Shown here piece after piece: positions 58,801 through 64,000 of a stretch of DNA of 64,000 nt. The number at the start of each line of letters is the position of its first letter. Positions within the stretch are counted from its first letter, which is position 1. The notes beneath the pieces were generated by a model that had not been told where the DNA came from, ran no database searches, and saw nothing but the letters and a program-made list of their open reading frames with translations. The DNA is from Mastigias papua (taxonomy: Eukaryota; Cnidaria; Scyphozoa; Rhizostomeae; Mastigiidae): contig OZ025267.1 in assembly GCA_964019165.1 (NCBI GenBank), positions 17,084,079 through 17,148,078 on the forward strand, given 5' to 3'. The translations under genes and the position numbers were made by a program.

Positions 58801-61800
58801 ACACAGTAAGGTTATAGCCTTGGTATTTTGGTGAAAAATGACCAAATTTGAAATTGATTGATTTTGATTGAACATTGAAAAGTGATGAAAATGAGCGATT
58901 TTTGGCCACACAGTAAGGCTATAGCCTTGGTATTTTGGTGAAAAATGACCAAATTTGAAATTGATTGATTTTGATTGAACATTGAAAAGTGATGAAAATG
59001 AGCGATTTGTGGCCAAAAAGTAAGGCTATAGCTTTGGTATTTTGGTGAAAAATGACCAAATTTGAAATTGATTGATTTTGATTGAACATTGAAAAGTGAT
59101 GAGAATGAGCGATTTTTGGCAACACAGTAAGGTTATAGCCTTGGTATTTTGGTGAAAAATGACCAAATTTGAAATTGATTGATTTTGATTGAACATTGAA
59201 AAGTGATGAAAATGAGCGATGTCTGGCCAAAATGTAAGGCTATAGCCTTGGTATTTTGGTGATAAATGAACAGATTTGACATTGATTTATTTTGATTGAA
59301 CATTGAAAAGTGATGAAAATGAGCGATGTCTGGCCAAAAAGTAAGGCTATAGCCTTGGTATATTGGTGAAAATTGACCAAATTTGAAATTGATTGATTTT
59401 GATTGAACATTGAAAAGTGATGAAAATGAGCGATGTCTGGCCAAAAAGTAAGGCTATAGACTTGGTATTTTGGTGAAAAATGACCAGATTTTAAAATTGA
59501 TTGATTTTGATTGAACATTGAAAAGTGATGAAAATGACCGATTTTTGGCCAAAAAGTAAGGCTATAGCTTTGGTATTTTGGTGAAAAATGACCAAATTTG
59601 AAATTGATTGATTTTGATTGAACATTGAAAAGTGATGAAAATGAGCGATCTTTGGCCAAAAAGTAAGGCTATAGCCTTTTTAGTTTGGTGAAAAATGACC
59701 AAATTTGAAATTGATTGATTTTGATTCACCATTGAAAAGTGATGATAATGAGCGATTTTTGGCCAAAAAGTAAGGCTATAGCCTTGGTATTTTGGTGATA
59801 AATGACCAAATTTGAAATTGATTGATTTTGATTGAACATTGAAAAGTGATGAGAATGAGCGATGTTTGGCCAAAAGGTAAGGCTATAGCCTTGGTATTTT
59901 GGTGAAAAATGACCAAATTTGAAATTGATTGATTTTGATTGAAGATTGAAAAGTGATGAAAATGAGCGATGTTTGGCCAAAAAGTAAGGCTATAGCCTTG
60001 GTATTTTGGTGATAAATGACCAGATTTGAAATTGATTGATTTTGATTCACCATTGAAAAGTGATGATAATGAGCGATTTTTGGCAACACAGTAAGGTTAT
60101 AGCCTTGGTATTTTGGTGAAAAATGACCAAATTTGAAATTGATTGATTTTGATTGAACATTGAAAAGTGATGAAAATGAGCGATGTCTGGCCAAAATGTA
60201 AGGCTATAGCCTTGGTATTTTGGTGATAAATGAACAGATTTGACATTGATTTATTTTGATTGAACATTGAAAAGTGATGAAAATGAGCGATGTCTGGCCA
60301 AAAAGTAAGGCTATAGCCTTGGTATATTGGTGAAAATTGACCAAATTTGAAATTGATTGATTTTGATTGAACATTGAAAAGTGATGAAAATGAGCGATGT
60401 CTGGCCAAAAAGTAAGGCTATAGACTTGGTATTTTGGTGAAAAATGACCAGATTTTAAAATTGATTGATTTTGATTGAACATTGAAAAGTGATGAAAATG
60501 ACCGATTTTTGGCCAAAAAGTAAGGCTATAGCTTTGGTATTTTGGTGAAAAATGACCAAATTTGAAATTGATTGATTTTGATTGAACATTGAAAAGTGAT
60601 GAAAATGAGCGATCTTTGGCCAAAAAGTAAGGCTATAGCCTTTTTAGTTTGGTGAAAAATGACCAAATTTGAAATTGATTGATTTTGATTCACCATTGAA
60701 AAGTGATGATAATGAGCGATTTTTGGCCAAAAAGTAAGGCTATAGCCTTGGTATTTTGGTGATAAATGACCAAATTTGAAATTGATTGATTTTGATTGAA
60801 CATTGAAAAGTGATGAGAATGAGCGATGTTTGGCCAAAAGGTAAGGCTATAGCCTTGGTATTTTGGTGAAAAATGACCAAATTTGAAATTGATTGATTTT
60901 GATTGAAGATTGAAAAGTGATGAAAATGAGCGATGTTTGGCCAAAAAGTAAGGCTATAGCCTTGGTATTTTGGTGATAAATGACCAGATTTGAAATTGAT
61001 TGATTTTGATTCACCATTGAAAAGTGATGATAATGAGCGATTTTTGGCCAAAAAGTAAGGCTATAGCCTTGGTATATTGGTGAAAATTGACCAAATTTGA
61101 AATTGATTGATTTTGATTGAACATTGAAAAGTGATGAAAATGAGCGATGTCTGGCCAAAAAGTAAGGCTATAGCCTTGGTATTTTGGTGAAAAATGACTA
61201 AATTTGAAATTGATTGATTTTGATTGAACATTGAAAAGTGATGAAAATGAGCGATGTTTGGCCAAAAAGTAAGGCTATAGCCTTGGTATTTTGGTGAAAA
61301 ATGACCAAATTTGAAATTGATTGATTTTTATTGAACATTGACAAGTGATGAAAATGAGCGATTTTTGGCCAAAAAGTAAGGCTATAGCCTTGGTATTTTG
61401 GTGATAAATGACCAAATTTGAAATTGATTGATTTTGATTGAACATTGAAAAGTGATGATAATGAGCGATTGTTGGCCAAAAAGTAAGGCTATAGCCTTGG
61501 TATTTTGGTGAAAAATGACCAAATTTGAAATTGATTGATTTTGATTGAACATTGAAAAGTGATGATAATGAGCGATTTGTGGCCAAACAGTAAGGTTATA
61601 GCCTTGGTATTTTGGTGAAAAATGACCAAATTTGAAATTGATTGATTTTGATTGAACATTGAAAAGTGATGAAAATGAGCGATCTTTGGCCAAAAAGTAA
61701 GGCTATAGCCTTGGTAGTTTGGTGAAAAATGACCAAATTTGAAATTGATTGATTTTGATTGAACATTGAAAAGTGATGAAAATGAGCGATTTTTGGCCAA

Positions 61801-64000
61801 AAAGTAAGGCTATAGCCTTGGTATTTTGGTGAAAAATGACCAAATTTGAAATTGATTGATTTTGATTGAACATTGAAAAGTGATGAAAATGAGCGATTTT
61901 TGGCCAAAAAGTAAGGCTATAGCCTTGGTATTTTGGTGAAAAATGACCAAATTTGAAATTGATTGATTTTGATTGAACATTGAAAAGTGATGATAATGAG
62001 CGAATGTTGGCCAAAAAGTAAGGCTATAGCCTTGGTATTTTGGTGAAAAATGACCAAATTTGAAATTGATTGATTTTGATTGAACATTGAAAAGTGATGA
62101 AAATGAGCGATTTTTGGCCAAACAGTAAGGTTATAGCCTTGGTATTTTGGTGAAAAATGACCAAATTTGAAATTGATTGATGTTGATTGAACATTGAAAA
62201 GTGATGAAAATGAGCGATTTGTGGCCAAAAAGTAAGGCTATAGCTTTGGTATTTTGGTGAAAAATGACCAAATTTGAAATTGATTGATTTTGATTGAACA
62301 TTGAAAGGTGATGAGAATGAGCGATTTTTGGCCACACAGTAAGGTTATAGCCTTGGTATTTTGGTGAAAAATGACCAAATTTGAAATTGATTGATTTTGA
62401 TTGAACATTGAAAAGTGATGAAAATGAGCGATTTTTGGCCACACAGTAAGGCTATAGCCTTGGTATTTTGGTGAAAAATGACCAAATTTGAAATTGATTG
62501 ATTTTGATTGAACATTGAAAAGTGATGAAAATGAGCGATTTGTGGCCAAAAAGTAAGGCTATAGCTTTGGTATTTTGGTGAAAAATGACCAAATTTGAAA
62601 TTGATTGATTTTGATTGAACATTGAAAAGTGATGAGAATGAGCGATTTTTGGCAACACAGTAAGGTTATAGCCTTGGTATTTTGGTGAAAAATGACCAAA
62701 TTTGAAATTGATTGATTTTGATTGAACATTGAAAAGTGATGAAAATGAGCGATGTCTGGCCAAAATGTAAGGCTATAGCCTTGGTATTTTGGTGATAAAT
62801 GAACAGATTTGACATTGATTTATTTTGATTGAACATTGAAAAGTGATGAAAATGAGCGATGTCTGGCCAAAAAGTAAGGCTATAGCCTTGGTATATTGGT
62901 GAAAATTGACCAAATTTGAAATTGATTGATTTTGATTGAACATTGAAAAGTGATGAAAATGAGCGATGTCTGGCCAAAAAGTAAGGCTATAGACTTGGTA
63001 TTTTGGTGAAAAATGACCAGATTTTAAAATTGATTGATTTTGATTGAACATTGAAAAGTGATGAAAATGACCGATTTTTGGCCAAAAAGTAAGGCTATAG
63101 CTTTGGTATTTTGGTGAAAAATGACCAAATTTGAAATTGATTGATTTTGATTGAACATTGAAAAGTGATGAAAATGAGCGATCTTTGGCCAAAAAGTAAG
63201 GCTATAGCCTTTTTAGTTTGGTGAAAAATGACCAAATTTGAAATTGATTGATTTTGATTCACCATTGAAAAGTGATGATAATGAGCGATTTTTGGCCAAA
63301 AAGTAAGGCTATAGCCTTGGTATTTTGGTGATAAATGACCAAATTTGAAATTGATTGATTTTGATTGAACATTGAAAAGTGATGAGAATGAGCGATGTTT
63401 GGCCAAAAGGTAAGGCTATAGCCTTGGTATTTTGGTGAAAAATGACCAAATTTGAAATTGATTGATTTTGATTGAAGATTGAAAAGTGATGAAAATGAGC
63501 GATGTTTGGCCAAAAAGTAAGGCTATAGCCTTGGTATTTTGGTGATAAATGACCAGATTTGAAATTGATTGATTTTGATTCACCATTGAAAAGTGATGAT
63601 AATGAGCGATTTTTGGCCAAAAAGTAAGGCTATAGCCTTGGTATATTGGTGAAAATTGACCAAATTTGAAATTGATTGATTTTGATTGAACATTGAAAAG
63701 TGATGAAAATGAGCGATGTCTGGCCAAAAAGTAAGGCTATAGACTTGGTATTTTGGTGAAAAATGACCAGATTTGAAATTGATTGATTTTGATTGAACAT
63801 TGAAAAGTGATGAAAATGAGCGATTTTTGGCCACACAGTAAGGCTATAGCCTTGGTATTTTGGTGAAAATTGACCAAATTTGAAATTGATTGATTTTGAT
63901 TGAACATTGAAAAGTGATGAAAATGAGCGATGTCTGGCCAAAATGTAAGGCTATAGCCTTGGTATTTTGGTGATAAATGACCAAATTTGAAATTGATTGA
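55815..64000 (+). repeat. Higher-order repeat: 24 monomers (2569 bp), three copies, one with an internal 964-bp duplication
   Basis: A distinctive block (marks TGATGTTGATTG, GAAAGGTGATGAG, GGCAACACAGTAAGG, GATAAATGAACAGATTTGACATTGATTTATT, AGATTTTAAAATTG) begins near 55815, 58384 and 61917. The first spacing is 2569 bp (24 monomers plus one inserted base); the second is 3533 bp because nine monomers (964 bp) are duplicated inside the second copy (marks at 59240 and 60204). Copies differ at very few bases, so the amplification is recent. Confidence 0.8.

Larger units (their letters stand above)
40726..64000 (+). repeat. 107-bp satellite array, segment 4 (about 217 monomers, runs past window end)
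   Basis: Uninterrupted tandem monomers to the last base of the window, so the true array is longer. Monomers fall into recurring types with linked variants, and blocks of 6, 8, 10 and 24 monomers are repeated nearly exactly. A few single-base insertions in homopolymers shift the register, four of them between 47.4 and 49.2 kb. On the minus strand there is only one stop triplet per monomer, which produces overlapping 103- to 139-codon open frames that are not genes. Confidence 0.97.

Noticed and set aside
32800..64000. More than two hundred overlapping minus-strand open frames of about 84-139 codons
   Set aside because: They are translations of the 107-bp satellite in rotating register, with exactly one stop per three monomers. 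Monomer variation does not respect codons, and single-base indels merely shift the frame. No gene is supported.
32811..64000. CRISPR array
   Set aside because: There are no unique spacers between repeats; the units are head to tail and the window is animal DNA.

Overview
The window is animal DNA. It carries a spliced ETS-domain transcription factor gene (ETS factors are known only from animals) in AT-rich sequence full of small DNA-transposon remnants. Long G runs and short inverted-repeat elements of this kind are common in cnidarian-like invertebrate genomes, but nothing here fixes the species. No bacterial operon, CRISPR array or rRNA gene is present.

Layout. (1) 1-15.7 kb is non-coding as far as I can see. 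It holds MITE-like elements (one with clean 3-bp target duplications at 1284-1590), an inverted pair of tRNA-derived sequences at 2.34-2.52 kb, four tandem copies of a 167-bp unit at 4.48-5.15 kb, and a family of inverted-repeat elements with TTTTTATAAGAA ends. (2) 15,729-27,290 is the ETS gene on the + strand. I assembled it from four exons whose splice phases all match; it encodes a 279-residue protein with an ETS DNA-binding domain at about residues 42-124 and an acidic tail. Its introns hold further transposon remnants. (3) 27.3-30.7 kb is mostly featureless. (4) 30.73-32.8 kb holds old, diverged ~68-bp repeats and a duplicated spacer; these look like relatives of the satellite that follows. 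(5) 32.81 kb to the window end is a tandem array of about 270 copies of a 107-bp monomer.

The satellite monomer carries two adjacent perfect 14-bp palindromes, TTTTTGGCCAAAAA and AAGGCTATAGCCTT, separated by GT. The array is a mosaic of recent local duplications (428, 642, 1070 and 2569 bp, that is 4, 6, 10 and 24 monomers). Inside it sit three insertions of one LTR retroelement, all at the same base of the second palindrome with the same ATAG target duplication. Two are solo LTRs (388 bp). The third is complete but non-autonomous: two LTRs, primer-binding site, polypurine tract and one short Gag-like zinc-knuckle ORF on the minus strand, with no pol. The monomer to the right of every insertion shares one diagnostic variant, so a single insertion was probably copied along with the satellite.

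The many ~103-residue minus-strand open frames in the array are a by-product of the monomer sequence (one stop triplet per 107 bp on that strand, and 107 is not a multiple of 3) and are not annotated as genes.
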